Assembly: GCA_041397725.1 (NCBI GenBank)
Contig: JAWKVZ010000001.1
Coordinates: 1-64,000, forward strand
DNA length: 64,000 bases
From: JAGRKR01 sp041397725
Lineage (GTDB): Bacteria; Pseudomonadota; Alphaproteobacteria; Rhizobiales; Hyphomicrobiaceae
Direction: 5' to 3'
In this document: positions 20,688-30,278 of the stretch, one piece after another
How positions within the stretch are numbered: the first letter of the stretch is position 1
Layout: the number at the start of each line of letters is the position of its first letter
Program-made: the position numbers and the translations under genes
Notes under the pieces: model-generated
Databases searched by the model: none
What the model was told of the DNA's origin: nothing
Seen by the model: only the letters and a program-made list of their open reading frames with translations

Positions 20688-20709
20688 GACCGGATCCTCC
20701 GGTGCGTCG

Positions 20710-21345
20710 TCAGAGTTTGGGTATGATGTCGCGCGCGCCGTCGACGGAGGCCGGCGCAGAGCTGGCGCCCACGCCGAGGACCGCCGGCACGATCGCCTCC
20801 GCGGTGTGCACGATCGTGTAGCGGACGTCGAGATCGGGGCGGATGAAGGCTTCCGACCGCATGTGATCCAGCAGCGCCACCAGGGGCGACCAGAACCCAT
20901 CGATGCTCGCCAGCACGATCGGCTTCTTGTGTTGTCCGAGTTGCTCCCAGGTGAGCTGCTCGACAAGCTCCTCCAGCGTGCCGATGCCGCCGGGCAGAGC
21001 CACGAACGCGTCGGAGCGATCGAACATGAGGCGCTTCCGCTGGTGCATATCCTCTGTGACGATGAGTTCGTCGACGTCGCGCAGCATCATCTCGCGGTCG
21101 GACAGGAAGGAAGGGATGATGCCGGTGACGCGCCCGCCGGCGCCGAGCACGCTGCGGGCGACGACGCCCATGAGGCCGAGGCTGCCGCCGCCGTAGACGA
21201 GCCCGATGCCGGCCGCCGCCATGGCTCTGCCGAGTACGTTCGCGGCCGCCTCGTAGGCGGGGTTCCTGCCCGGTCCCGAGCCACAGAAGACGCAGATGTT
21301 GCGGATGCTCGTATGTCCAGGGGGAGAGGAGTGGATCGTGTTCAT
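20710..21345 (-). CDS. LOG-family nucleotide hydrolase (lysine-decarboxylase-like fold)
   Basis: 211 residues with the family signatures VYGGGSLGLMG (residues 50-60) and PGGIGTLEE (118-126). LOG proteins remove ribose phosphate from nucleoside 5'-monophosphates and activate cytokinins in plants; bacterial members are often misnamed lysine decarboxylases. The first Rossmann strand is NICVFCGSGPG. The last 30 residues vary. Its gene precedes the M48 protease by 22 bp. The biological substrate in this organism is not known. Confidence 0.9.
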   Translation of the reverse strand: MNTIHSSPPGHTSIRNICVFCGSGPGRNPAYEAAANVLGRAMAAAGIGLVYGGGSLGLMGVVARSVLGAGGRVTGIIPSFLSDREMMLRDVDELIVTEDMHQRKRLMFDRSDAFVALPGGIGTLEELVEQLTWEQLGQHKKPIVLASIDGFWSPLVALLDHMRSEAFIRPDLDVRYTIVHTAEAIVPAVLGVGASSAPASVDGARDIIPKL

Positions 21346-21736
21346 TCGCTACTTTCGACTGTCTTCTCGCGACGCCTTTTGATGTGCCGATCGTTTCGCT
21401 GGATGCGGGCCCGCGCGGGACAGGCACACCGCATCCGTGCATGCGCCTATGCAGCGCGGCGACCGGCAATGCCGTGCCCCGCCCACGCGTCCGAGCGCCC
21501 AGGGCAGGCCCAATTTCGCGACCAACTATAGCATTCCCGTGGCAGCGTGTGGGAGCCCGTGGGGTGACTCGGGCGCAACAGGCGCAGGTGCGACGGTTGG
21601 CGTGTCCGGCCAGATGTGCTTAGTGGGGTGCGTTTTGGCTCCGAGCCGCGCGGTGTCCCTGGTGACGGCGAGGGATGATCCCTCATATGGTCGTCTCGAG
21701 GCGCGGACGGTGGCGTGCCGGGAAAGGACGTCGGCG
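21346..21736. other. Divergent intergenic region, nothing recognised
   Basis: About 390 bp between the LOG gene and the LysM gene. It must hold both promoters, but I see no clear -35/-10 pair, hairpin or RNA gene. The frame of the LysM protein stays open upstream to 21437 but shows no signal sequence or coding pattern there. Confidence 0.5.
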
Positions 21737-23428
21737 ATGAGTGGCGGTTGGTTCTTGGTCGCGTTGACACTGGCGCTGGGTGCCTATAGCGGCGGCGCCT
21801 GGCAGCTCCATCGCACGTTCGATGGCGGGCGCGCGCTGCTCCCGGTGGCGGCTGCGCCGACAGCCGGGGGCGACACGACGCCGGCGACGGACCGGGTGCG
21901 GCTCACGGCTGGCGATACGAGCGCCAGGCCGGGCGTTGACATGCGCCGGCGCGCGGAAGAGCTCGCGCAGGCGGGCACGGAGCGTTTCAGCGAGGTGCTC
22001 GGAGGCGGCAAGCCGGACATGTCTGCCAGCGAACGACGTCGCTTGGCCCAGGCACCGGCCGTGCGCGAAGGACAGGATCGCGCGCCCGCGCGTCCGCCAC
22101 TGAGCGAGGCGCCGCTGGGGGCCATCCAGAGCTGGTTCGACTCGTCGCGACGCGAGTATGCGCGCATCATGGCGCATCTGTCCGTTGGGCCGTCCACACG
22201 AGGGCGGCTGCCGCCGGGTGCCGTCTCCGATTGGCTGGGCCGGGCAGACGCCGACTTCCAGATGATCATGCGCGGCCTAGCGGTGGCGCCGTCGGGCTTG
22301 CCGGGCGCTGCTCTGCCCAAGGTCGCCCGTGGTGACGGCGTGCCGCGCCCGCCCCAGGCTCCCTCGACCGCCGTTGCGCCCGATGCGGCGCGCCGTCTTG
22401 CGCTCAAGGAGACCGAAGACGCCCGGCGCGAGGCGGAGGCAAGGGCGCGCCGTGCCACTGAGGAAGCCCGTCGGACGAGTGAGGCGGCGCGCAAGGCTGC
22501 CGAGGCGGCGCGCCGTGAGGCGGCCGACCGGGAGGCCGCCGACCGTGCCCGCCGCGAGGCCGAGGAGAAGCGCCTCGCCGAGGTCGCACGGCGTGAGGCT
22601 GAGCAGAAGCGAGCGGCCGAGCGGGCGCACCGTGAGGCGGAAGAAAAGCGCCTCGCCGAGGCGGCACGTCGCGAGGCCGAGGCACGCCGCGCAGCGGAGG
22701 AGGAGCGACGGCAGGCCGAGGCGTCGCGGCGCGTGGCGGAGCGCGAGCGACTGTCGGAGGCACAGAAGCGCGCAGAGGCCGCACGCCGCGAGGCGGCGGC
22801 GCGCCAGGCTGCGGAAAAGGCGCGCGAGGAGGCCGAGGCACGACGGGTGGCCGAAGCCGCGCGCCGTCAGGCGGAGGTGAAGCGGGCCGCGGACGCCGCG
22901 CGCAAGGCGGCCGACGAGGCCAGGCGGGCCGCGCTCGCCAAGCAGGCTGAAGAGGATGCGCGCAAGGTCGCCGAGGCCGCGCGCCGGCGCGCGGAGGCGG
23001 ACAAGGCCAAGCGCAAGCGCGTGGCGGTGGCTGAGCCGCAACAGGCGCCCGCGCCGCGCACGAGTGCGGCGAATCCAGCGCTCAAGCGGCAGCCGGCCGC
23101 GCTTCCCGCGAAACGGCCCGCGCCACGCGCCCGCACCAGGGCGACCAAACCCGCCCAGCGCGCCGCGCCGGCATCGCGCCGTACGACCTACGAGCACCGT
23201 CGCCGCGTGATCCGCTGGGCGGCGCGACGCAAGGTCGGCGCGCGGGGCTCGCGACATGCGAGATGGCACAAGGTGCGACGTGGCGATAGTCTATGGCGGA
23301 TCTCCCGGCGCTATTACGGCAAGGGCCGGTATTTTGCCGTCATACGCCGCGCCAACCGGAAGCGTCTGGGGCGCGCGGCTGCCATTCAACCGGGACAGCG
23401 CATCCGGGTGCCGCGCAAGGGGCGCTGA
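21737..23428 (+). CDS. Envelope protein: N-terminal anchor, long coiled coil, C-terminal LysM
   Basis: 563 residues. A hydrophobic N-terminus (MSGGWFLVALTLALGAYSGG) acts as signal or anchor. Residues ~60-210 are of mixed composition. About 215-435 is a highly charged Ala/Arg/Glu helix with recurring AARREAE and EEKRLAE units, TolA-like in composition. A basic Pro/Ala linker follows, and the last ~55 residues form a LysM peptidoglycan-binding domain (RRGDSLWRISRRYYG, ending QPGQRIRVP). It probably spans the periplasm and holds on to peptidoglycan; this is inference. The start at 21737 lies after GGAAAGGACG and begins the anchor. Confidence 0.82.
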   Translation: MSGGWFLVALTLALGAYSGGAWQLHRTFDGGRALLPVAAAPTAGGDTTPATDRVRLTAGDTSARPGVDMRRRAEELAQAGTERFSEVLGGGKPDMSASERRRLAQAPAVREGQDRAPARPPLSEAPLGAIQSWFDSSRREYARIMAHLSVGPSTRGRLPPGAVSDWLGRADADFQMIMRGLAVAPSGLPGAALPKVARGDGVPRPPQAPSTAVAPDAARRLALKETEDARREAEARARRATEEARRTSEAARKAAEAARREAADREAADRARREAEEKRLAEVARREAEQKRAAERAHREAEEKRLAEAARREAEARRAAEEERRQAEASRRVAERERLSEAQKRAEAARREAAARQAAEKAREEAEARRVAEAARRQAEVKRAADAARKAADEARRAALAKQAEEDARKVAEAARRRAEADKAKRKRVAVAEPQQAPAPRTSAANPALKRQPAALPAKRPAPRARTRATKPAQRAAPASRRTTYEHRRRVIRWAARRKVGARGSRHARWHKVRRGDSLWRISRRYYGKGRYFAVIRRANRKRLGRAAAIQPGQRIRVPRKGR

Positions 23429-23626
23429 GGTGCCGCGGTTCGCGGTTTGACGCAGTGCGGAGGGCGAGCGGCCCGTGCAACATGCCACGCCGATCGCCAG
23501 TCGCCCGGCCCATATGCCGGCGGGGCGTGACATGCCGCGCTTCGCGCCCGTGCCGCTATTGGGCGTCGGCATGGTTGGCACTCGCTCCCGCCACCCGCGT
23601 TCACAAGGCAAGGCCATAGCTTCCGC

Positions 23627-25576
23627 ATGATGCAACGCATCTTCAAAGCCGACGCTGCCAGGACTGGGACCGATCCGAACGTCGGGGTTCGCCGGCGGGC
23701 GTCCCATGTCAACGTGATCCGGGGCCTGCTTCCCTTCGCCTGGCCGGCGGGGCGCAGCGATCTCAGGCTGCGGGTTGTGGTGGCGCTGGTTCTGCTCGTG
23801 ATCGCCAAGCTGGTGACCGTTGCGGTGCCGCTGGCCTACAAGGCGGCAATCGATTGGCTGGCGGCTGCTGCAAAGGCGCCGGGTGCCACCGGCATTGCCG
23901 CCCGCGACGCCGCGACGGCCATCGTGCTGATGATCCTCGCCTACGGCGCCGGGCGTTTCCTCATGTCGGCGCTGACGCAGGTGCGCGATGTGCTTTTCAC
24001 GCAGGTGACGGCCAATGCGGCGCGCCAACTGACGACACGGACCTTCGAGCATCTGCACCGGCTGTCGCTGCGCTTCCACATCGAGCGGCGCACCGGCGGG
24101 CTCAATCGCGTGGTGCAGCGCGGCACCAACGCCGTCGAGCTGATCGTGCGCATGGGCGCGCTCAATATGCTGCCGACGCTCATCGAGCTGGTGCTCATCA
24201 TGGCGCTGCTCGTCTACGTTTTCGGGGCCATGCTGGCGCTGATCGTTCTCGCGATGGTGGCGGCCTACATCTGGTTCTCGATCGCCGCCAGCGAATGGCG
24301 GCTCGGCATCCGCCGTGAGCTCAACGAGAGCGACAACGAGGCCAGCACCAAGGCCGTGGACAGCCTGCTCAACTTCGAGACGGTGAAGTACTTCGGCAAC
24401 GAGACGCTCGAGGCCCGGCGGTTCGATGCCTCCATGGCGCGCTACGAGAAGGCCTCGATCCGCACGTACTTCTCGCTCGGCGTCCTCAATGGCGGGCAGG
24501 CGCTCATCTTCACACTCGGTCTCGTCGCGGTCATGATCGTCGCGGCGCGGGGCGTGCTGGCCGGCACCCACACGGTCGGTGACTTCGTCCTGGTCAACGC
24601 TCTGCTCATCCAGCTCTACGTGCCCTTGAACATCATGGGCATGATCTACCGCGAGATCCGCCAGGGTCTCGTCGATCTCGAGACGATGTTCGCGCTGCTC
24701 GACGAGGCGCCGGAGGTGGTGGACGGTGCGGACGCGCGGCCGTTGACGGTGAGCGACGGCATCGTGCGCTTCGAGCATGTGCAATTCGGCTACAGCGCGG
24801 ATCGCCCGATCCTCAAGGACCTGAGCTTCGAGGTCGGCGCCGGGCGCATGGTCGCCATCGTTGGCCCGTCCGGCGCCGGCAAGTCCACCATCAGCCGCCT
24901 TCTGTTCCGCTTCTACGAGACGACCGGCGGGCGGGTGACGATCGACGGCCAGGACATCCGCGAGGTGACACAGGAGAGCCTGCGGGCGGCCATCGGCATC
25001 GTGCCGCAGGACACCGTGCTGTTCAACGACACGATCCTCTACAACATTCGCTATGGTCGGCCCGAGGCCTCGGACGAAGAGGTTCACGCGGCGGCGCGCA
25101 TGGCGCAGATCGACGGCTTCATCCGCTCGCTGCCGGATGGCTACAAGAGCATGGTGGGCGAGCGCGGCCTGAAGCTGTCGGGCGGCGAGAAGCAGCGCGT
25201 GGCCATCGCGCGCACCATTCTGAAAGGTCCCCCGATCCTCGTGCTCGACGAGGCGACCAGCGCCCTCGACAGTCACACAGAGCGCGAAATTCAGACGGCG
25301 CTCGAAGGCGTGGCGCGCGACCGCACGACACTCGTCATCGCCCATCGGCTCTCAACGATCATCGGGGCGGACCTCATCATCGTTCTCGATGGCGGGCGCA
25401 TCGTGGAGCAGGGGCGGCACGCCGAGCTCGTCGCCACGGGCGGTCTCTACGCCTCCATGTGGGCGCGCCAGCGCGAGGCCGAAGTGGCGCGCGCGAAACT
25501 CGCCGAGGCGCTGGAGCAGGAGGCCGAGGTCGCCGGCCGGACGAGCGAGCCGGGTCTCGCCAAGCCGACCCTCTGA
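23627..25576 (+). CDS. Atm1-type ABC exporter, permease fused to ATPase
   Basis: 649 residues: transmembrane domain to about 350 with six helices, then one ATPase domain. The motif LLNFETVKYFGNE in the membrane domain is characteristic of the Atm1/ABCB7/HMT1 group, which exports glutathione-linked compounds. Walker A is GPSGAGKST, the signature LSGGEKQR, Walker B ILVLDEATSALD and the H-loop IAHRLSTI. Homologues serve iron-sulfur biogenesis in mitochondria and metal tolerance in bacteria. The C-terminal tail is Glu/Ala-rich. The ATG at 23627 is preceded by weak signals. Confidence 0.93.
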   Translation: MMQRIFKADAARTGTDPNVGVRRRASHVNVIRGLLPFAWPAGRSDLRLRVVVALVLLVIAKLVTVAVPLAYKAAIDWLAAAAKAPGATGIAARDAATAIVLMILAYGAGRFLMSALTQVRDVLFTQVTANAARQLTTRTFEHLHRLSLRFHIERRTGGLNRVVQRGTNAVELIVRMGALNMLPTLIELVLIMALLVYVFGAMLALIVLAMVAAYIWFSIAASEWRLGIRRELNESDNEASTKAVDSLLNFETVKYFGNETLEARRFDASMARYEKASIRTYFSLGVLNGGQALIFTLGLVAVMIVAARGVLAGTHTVGDFVLVNALLIQLYVPLNIMGMIYREIRQGLVDLETMFALLDEAPEVVDGADARPLTVSDGIVRFEHVQFGYSADRPILKDLSFEVGAGRMVAIVGPSGAGKSTISRLLFRFYETTGGRVTIDGQDIREVTQESLRAAIGIVPQDTVLFNDTILYNIRYGRPEASDEEVHAAARMAQIDGFIRSLPDGYKSMVGERGLKLSGGEKQRVAIARTILKGPPILVLDEATSALDSHTEREIQTALEGVARDRTTLVIAHRLSTIIGADLIIVLDGGRIVEQGRHAELVATGGLYASMWARQREAEVARAKLAEALEQEAEVAGRTSEPGLAKPTL

Positions 25577-25667
25577 GGGTAAGGTTCCTTCCGGGCCGTC
25601 AGCCTCATCACCGTCATAGTCCGTCATCAGAGTGCGCCCAGGACAGGACGACGGGGAGGATCGAACC

Positions 25668-26369
25668 ATGGGCACACCTCAGCAGGTCCGCGGCAGCGGC
25701 GATTTCAGGGACCCAAACGAGGTGGCGCGCGAAAGTGCGGCGAGCGTCAGTGCCAACCGTATCGCGGCCGTCGTTTCGGCCATCGCGTTGATCTTTTCCG
25801 CCTACAGCCTCTGGGAGACGTCGCTGAAGAAGGCTGACGTGCGGGTGTTCGTGCCGCCGGTCATCCATTTCTCCTCGCCCGGCCAGAATACGAACTTCGA
25901 GGTGGTCGAGGTGCCGATCACCGTCGCCAATGAGGGGGCCAGAACCGGCACGATCCTGGCCATGTACCTGCTCGTGACCGATACCAAGAGCGGCAATACC
26001 AAGCGCTTCTATGCCGCCGACCTCGGCCGCTGGAGCCCCGAGCGCAAGCGCAGCGGCGCCCTCAAGCCGTTCGCCCCGATCGCACTCGCCGGCCGGACGA
26101 GCCGCTCCGAGACGGTTCTTTTCTATACGCAGGGCGACGAGAAGGTCATGCAGGTGATCCGCGAGCTCGGCCGCTATCGCTTCAAACTGATGCTCGAGGT
26201 GGCGGAGGACAACGAATGGGGTGTTCTCGACCGGCTGTGGCCATCCAAGGCCCCGGAGGTCGGCTTCGAGGCGGAGCTGAAGTACTACGACGCCCGGGCG
26301 TTCATCGGCGGCTCGATCCCGCTGTTCAATCCGAGCTGGCGCTCGTCGAGCAACGCCGGCAAGCGCTAG
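25668..26369 (+). CDS. Membrane-anchored protein, unknown function
   Basis: 233 residues. The short hydrophilic N-terminus is followed by one hydrophobic segment at about 31-48 (RIAAVVSAIALIFSAYSLW) and a soluble region containing beta-rich sequence such as VVEVPITVANEGARTGTIL, resembling an immunoglobulin-like or CARDB-type fold. The start is firm: GGGAGG lies 8 nt before the ATG. It follows the Atm1-type exporter by 91 bp and could share its transcript. No family recognised. Confidence 0.72.
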   Translation: MGTPQQVRGSGDFRDPNEVARESAASVSANRIAAVVSAIALIFSAYSLWETSLKKADVRVFVPPVIHFSSPGQNTNFEVVEVPITVANEGARTGTILAMYLLVTDTKSGNTKRFYAADLGRWSPERKRSGALKPFAPIALAGRTSRSETVLFYTQGDEKVMQVIRELGRYRFKLMLEVAEDNEWGVLDRLWPSKAPEVGFEAELKYYDARAFIGGSIPLFNPSWRSSSNAGKR

Positions 26370-26402
26370 GCGGGCGCGGCGGTGGCGGCGGCGCAAACGG
26401 GT

Positions 26403-26894
26403 TCAGGACGCCGTCGCATCAGGCACGGAGTCGGTGCTGGCATAGTACGGCTTGAGGTCGACGAGCGGCGTGCCGTCGAGGCAATCGATCGCGTCGATCT
26501 CGACGATGCCGGCGTCGGCGTCGATGCCGAGGATGCGGGCGACTGCCACTGAGATCGGGTTCGGCCGGTTGGGAGAGCGCAGAGAGAAGATGCCGCGCGA
26601 CGAGTCGACGTGGCGGGGCTGCTGGCGGATCAGGTCGCGACGCGCGTGGTGCATCCAATAGAGCACGAGGACGTGGCTGACCGCCTCGAGCCCCAGCAAG
26701 CCCGGCCGGTAGGGCGGGGCGAGATGGAGGCGGGCGGGCAGGCCGCGCTCGCGGGCGATCCTGAGATTGCGCGGACAGTCGGCAAGCGTCGCCCAGGGGG
26801 TCTCGACTGTGCCGATGAAGACGATCCGCGCGTCACCCGCCTTGCCGCCAGGATCGAAAGGCAGCCGGACGTCGCCTGGGCGATCCGTGGGCAT
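26403..26894 (-). CDS. trmO: tRNA (N6-threonylcarbamoyladenosine-37) methyltransferase TrmO
   Basis: 163 residues of the TsaA/YaeB family, which methylates t6A37 in tRNA-Thr using S-adenosylmethionine in a beta-barrel fold not related to Rossmann methyltransferases. The family signature RGIFSLRSPNRPNPI is intact, and LDGTPLVDLKPY follows. Shorter than E. coli TrmO (about 235 residues) because the C-terminal extension is absent, as in many bacteria. It lies 15 bp upstream of the MlaC-like gene stop, on the same strand. Confidence 0.9.
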   Translation of the reverse strand: MPTDRPGDVRLPFDPGGKAGDARIVFIGTVETPWATLADCPRNLRIARERGLPARLHLAPPYRPGLLGLEAVSHVLVLYWMHHARRDLIRQQPRHVDSSRGIFSLRSPNRPNPISVAVARILGIDADAGIVEIDAIDCLDGTPLVDLKPYYASTDSVPDATAS

Positions 26895-26909
26895 CCGCGC
26901 CGAGGCGGT

Positions 26910-27545
26910 CTAGAAGCGGCTCAGCGCCAGCAGCAGCGCGCGCACGCTGCCGCCCTTCTCGTCGATGTGGCTCTGGAACATGCTGCGCTGGAACGGCGTC
27001 AGCCAGAAGCCCATCACCTGGGCATCGCGCACCTTGTAGCCGCTCGCCCGCTTCACCACGAGCCAGCGGACGTCGTACGTGGAGCCATCGCGCAGCGTGA
27101 TACGGCTGTCGACGGCGATCCCGTTGGAATCGGGATAGCTGCGGCCGAGGATCTGCGCGCGCGCGACCGGGTACTTCGGCTGCTGCTCGGTGGCATAGCG
27201 GGCCATGAAGCGCACCATGCCGTTGTAATAGGCGGGGCGATCCTTGTGCGGCAGCCGGGCGGCATACTGGCCGAGGGAGAAGAGGCCGATGGTCGGCACG
27301 TCCGCGTATTTGCGGATTACGGCAGCGAGGGCATCGACAGAGCGGGTGTTGGCAGCCGCGAGCATCTCACGTGCGACCTGACGCATGAACTGCGCCGGCG
27401 GGTCGGAAGAGGCCTGCGCCGGTTGGCTCGTCACGAGTGTTGCCGCGAACAGCCCGGCCATGGCCACCAGGGTCGTCAGCAGTCCCCGCGTCCGGCTGGC
27501 CGGGGTGGCGGTCGAGCGTCGGGCAAGCACAGTGTTCATCATCAT
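26910..27545 (-). CDS. MlaC/Ttg2D-like periplasmic phospholipid-binding protein
   Basis: 211 residues. The signal peptide (hydrophobic core LLTTLVAMAGLFAATL, cleavage near AQA-SS) is followed by the MlaC fold region: FMRQVAREMLAAANT at the beginning and LLALSRF at the end. MlaC shuttles phospholipid between outer-membrane MlaA and the MlaFEDB transporter. No other mla gene is nearby, so it may be an orphan paralogue. The first ATG of three in a row was used because AGGGAG lies 8 nt upstream. Confidence 0.78.
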   Translation of the reverse strand: MMMNTVLARRSTATPASRTRGLLTTLVAMAGLFAATLVTSQPAQASSDPPAQFMRQVAREMLAAANTRSVDALAAVIRKYADVPTIGLFSLGQYAARLPHKDRPAYYNGMVRFMARYATEQQPKYPVARAQILGRSYPDSNGIAVDSRITLRDGSTYDVRWLVVKRASGYKVRDAQVMGFWLTPFQRSMFQSHIDEKGGSVRALLLALSRF

Positions 27546-27871
27546 GTGGCCCTCTCCCTGGACCTGATATCGTTTCCGCCGCCTGTCCAGCCGCCTCTGT
27601 CCAGCAGCATGGGGGGGGCGCCGGGCGCATGGAGCCCGGCCGCGTCGGCAGCGCGGCCAACTTTGACCGCGGCGGCCTGGATCGTCAAATGCTCTCGGCG
27701 CGAGGCCAGCTATCGGTCGGCGGCCGTTGCACAGGTGATGCAGTGCCAATCGGGCAATCGTATGGCCTGCGCGCCCTTTCCGCACGCCAAGTGGTCTGGC
27801 GCCGGTCGCCGCGAGCGGGCATCATTGCTCGCATACGCAAGTGAAATCTCGAGCCCGGGAAAGGTCGTGTC
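27546..27871. other. Divergent intergenic region, nothing recognised
   Basis: About 325 bp between the MlaC-like gene and the alpha/beta hydrolase. It should hold two promoters. I see a run of eight G at about 27611-27618 and no clear palindrome, RNA gene or coding frame. Confidence 0.5.
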
Positions 27872-28753
27872 ATGCCGCATGCCGTATCGGAAGGGGTCCG
27901 CCTCCATTTTGAAGAAGCCGGGAGCGGTGTGCCGATCCTGTTTCTGCACGAGTTCGCGGGTGATCACAGGAGCTGGCAGAACCAGATGCGACATCTGTCG
28001 CGCGGCTGGCGCTGCATCACCTTCTCCAATCGGGGCTATCCCGGCTCGGACGCGCCGGAGGACGAGGCCGCCTACGGCCAGGACATCGCCAATCGCGACG
28101 CCATCGCGGTGCTCGATCACCTGAACATCGCCAAGGCTCACGTGGTCGGCCTCAGCATGGGCGGATACACCGCGCTGCAGCTGGCGATCCACTATCCCAA
28201 CCGGATCATCGCGGCTGTCGCGGCAGGAGCTGGAGCGGGGGCCTCCCGCGTGCATCGCGAAGCTTATCTCAAGGAGACGCTGGCCAACGCCCAGCGCATG
28301 GCCTCGGCCGGGCGGATCGACGCGGAGGGGGCGGGGCGTGGCCCGACGCGGGTCCAACTGCTCGGGAAGGATCCGATCGGCTGGCGGATCTCCGTCGATC
28401 ACATGGCCGAGCACGACGCCCAGGCCTCGGCCAAGACCATGCGCCGCATCCAGGGTGGGCGCCCCTCGCTCTACGATCTCGAGGACAAGCTCAAGGCCGT
28501 CACGGCGCCGGTTCTGCTCATGATCGGCGACGAGGACGAGCCCTGCCTCGACGTAAACCTGTTCATGAAGCGGCTGATGCCGACGGCGCAACTCATGGTG
28601 CTGCCCGGCTCTGGCCACGTCATCAATCACGAGGAGCCGGACCTCTTCAATCTGATGGTCGAGCGCTTTCTTGGAGCCGTCGATCGCGGGACGTGGCGGC
28701 CGCGTGATCCACGCGCAGCACCGAAGGTGCCGCCGCGCGAGATCGGCCCATGA
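27872..28753 (+). CDS. Alpha/beta hydrolase
   Basis: 293 residues. Nucleophile elbow GLSMGG with Ser95, probable acid in GDEDEP and catalytic His in GSGHVINHEEP. HEFAG near residue 26 forms the oxyanion region. It resembles small-ester or lactone hydrolases such as 3-oxoadipate enol-lactonase but cannot be assigned. Its stop overlaps the start of the crotonase-family gene by 4 bp, so the two are coupled and may act on related acyl substrates. The last 25 residues are Pro/Arg-rich. Confidence 0.88.
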   Translation: MPHAVSEGVRLHFEEAGSGVPILFLHEFAGDHRSWQNQMRHLSRGWRCITFSNRGYPGSDAPEDEAAYGQDIANRDAIAVLDHLNIAKAHVVGLSMGGYTALQLAIHYPNRIIAAVAAGAGAGASRVHREAYLKETLANAQRMASAGRIDAEGAGRGPTRVQLLGKDPIGWRISVDHMAEHDAQASAKTMRRIQGGRPSLYDLEDKLKAVTAPVLLMIGDEDEPCLDVNLFMKRLMPTAQLMVLPGSGHVINHEEPDLFNLMVERFLGAVDRGTWRPRDPRAAPKVPPREIGP

Positions 28754-29547
28754 GCGAGGGGCTTGGCTCGGGGAGCGTGACGGTCGAGCAGCACGGTGCC
28801 ATTGCCATCGTGCGCTTCGACCGCAAGGGCAGCGCCAACGCGCTGTCGTTCGCCGTCATGGACGACCTGTGCGCGATCGCGCGGCGTTTCGAGCGGGCCA
28901 GCGACGTTGCGGCCGTGGTGCTCGTGGGGGCGGAGCGTGTCTTCAGCGGCGGCATGGATCTCAAGGACGAGACGTGGCAGCGGCTGGAGCGGATGAGCAT
29001 TCCCGAGCGGCGGGAGGTGGCCGCCCATGGTCCGCGCCTCGCCCGGGCCTGGACCGCGATCGAGCCTGTGACGATCGCCGCGATCGAGGGGGCGTGTTTC
29101 GGCGGTGGTGTGGCGTTGGCCGCCTTCTGCGACTTCAGGGTGGCCGGGCGGTCAGCGCGGTTCGCCACGCCCGAGGTCGGCATCGGCCTCAACATGGCCT
29201 GGCATTCGGTGCCGCGCATCCTGCGTCTCGTCGGGCTGCAGCCGACGCGCCGGCTGCTGTTGCTCGGCGAGACGTGGACGGCCAGCGCGGCGCTCGGGCA
29301 TGGGTTCCTCGACGAGGTGACCGAGGACGGCGGCGCACTCGCGCGGGGGTTGGCCATGGCGGAGCATCTGGCGGCGCGGCCGCAGGTGGCGACGCGCATG
29401 GTGAAGCGCTCGATCGAGGTTGCGGCTCACAGCCAGGATCTGGCCCTCAGCGCCGTCGAAAGCGACCTGCAACTGGTCAACTGGGTGTCCGAGGATTTCG
29501 CGAGGGCGCGGGCCGAGTTCGCGCGGCGGGCGAAGGCGGGGTCCTGA
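28750..29547 (+). CDS. Enoyl-CoA hydratase/isomerase (crotonase) family protein
   Basis: 265 residues of the crotonase fold. Oxyanion-hole segments are VFSGGMDL and GACFGGGVALAAFCD. The acid position usually found after the second oxyanion segment is PEVGIG. Acyl-CoA hydration, isomerisation or hydrolysis are all possible. It is coupled by ATGA to an alpha/beta hydrolase. The last part contains AAHSQDLALSAVESD, a typical C-terminal helix region. Confidence 0.88.
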   Translation: MSEGLGSGSVTVEQHGAIAIVRFDRKGSANALSFAVMDDLCAIARRFERASDVAAVVLVGAERVFSGGMDLKDETWQRLERMSIPERREVAAHGPRLARAWTAIEPVTIAAIEGACFGGGVALAAFCDFRVAGRSARFATPEVGIGLNMAWHSVPRILRLVGLQPTRRLLLLGETWTASAALGHGFLDEVTEDGGALARGLAMAEHLAARPQVATRMVKRSIEVAAHSQDLALSAVESDLQLVNWVSEDFARARAEFARRAKAGS

Positions 29548-29555
29548 CATGCCGC

Positions 29556-30188
29556 TCAGGAGCGTGTCGCGAGCGCGCCCAGGCTGCGCATGCGGCCCCA
29601 CGGACGGAAGGCCGGGTAGAGGGTCTTGGCCGGAACCACCGGCAGATCGAGTAGACGGGCGTAACGCTGCATGGTGTCCTGGCTCACGCGCTCACCCGCG
29701 AACAGCAGGAGGGAGCGGTTCGGATCGGGGCTGACGAGGACGATCTCGTGGCGCGTGCCGGACAGCGTCGCCCGCATATGGTGGGCAATCCCGGTGAAGC
29801 TCGCGACAGGCGACTGCCAGGAGCGTTGGCCGAACAGGCTGCGGTCCTGCACCTCGATGTGGCCCGCGCGGATCTCCAGAATGCGCGAGCGCCCGACGCG
29901 GCCGAACAGCGAGCTGAGGGCCATGACGGCCAGATAGGTTGCCAGCGCCAGCGCAGTGACCAGGGTGAGGCTATAGACGGGGTCGCTGGTCAGCCGGGAC
30001 AGGGGCTCAGCCTGGAAGGCGCCTGCAATCGCGAGATAGAGCGGTACGAAGAGACAGCCGAGCGCCAGCGGCACGGTCAGGGCTGCCATAACGAGTGTCG
30101 ACGTGGGGCTCCATCGCTGCGACAGCCTGATGGGGAATGCCTGCGCCGGCTCGGCCGGCTCGATCCTGTCGAATCCCGTACGGTTCAT
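29556..30188 (-). CDS. Two-pass membrane protein, unknown function
   Basis: 210 residues. Two hydrophobic segments (about 31-55 and 72-94) are followed by a soluble domain with alternating beta-type sequence (ILEIRAGHIEVQDRSLFG, then HEIVLVSPDPNRSLLLF) suggestive of a PH-like fold. The opposite orientation to the ArsR-methyltransferase gene makes 30189-30330 a shared divergent promoter region, so expression may respond to the same regulator. Start at 30188 begins MNRTGFDRIE. Confidence 0.72.
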   Translation of the reverse strand: MNRTGFDRIEPAEPAQAFPIRLSQRWSPTSTLVMAALTVPLALGCLFVPLYLAIAGAFQAEPLSRLTSDPVYSLTLVTALALATYLAVMALSSLFGRVGRSRILEIRAGHIEVQDRSLFGQRSWQSPVASFTGIAHHMRATLSGTRHEIVLVSPDPNRSLLLFAGERVSQDTMQRYARLLDLPVVPAKTLYPAFRPWGRMRSLGALATRS

Positions 30189-30278
30189 CTCTGCTGGTCC
30201 CCGGCGTCGGTGTGTCGTGGGCAGACCATATCCGCTGGGGATTGCGGTCCCGTTAACCCTGCGCGGGCATCTGCGTGC

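Noticed and set aside
23291..25345. Long minus-strand frame opposite the Atm1-type exporter
   Set aside because: Composition shadow; His/Arg/Glu-rich translation without domain pattern.
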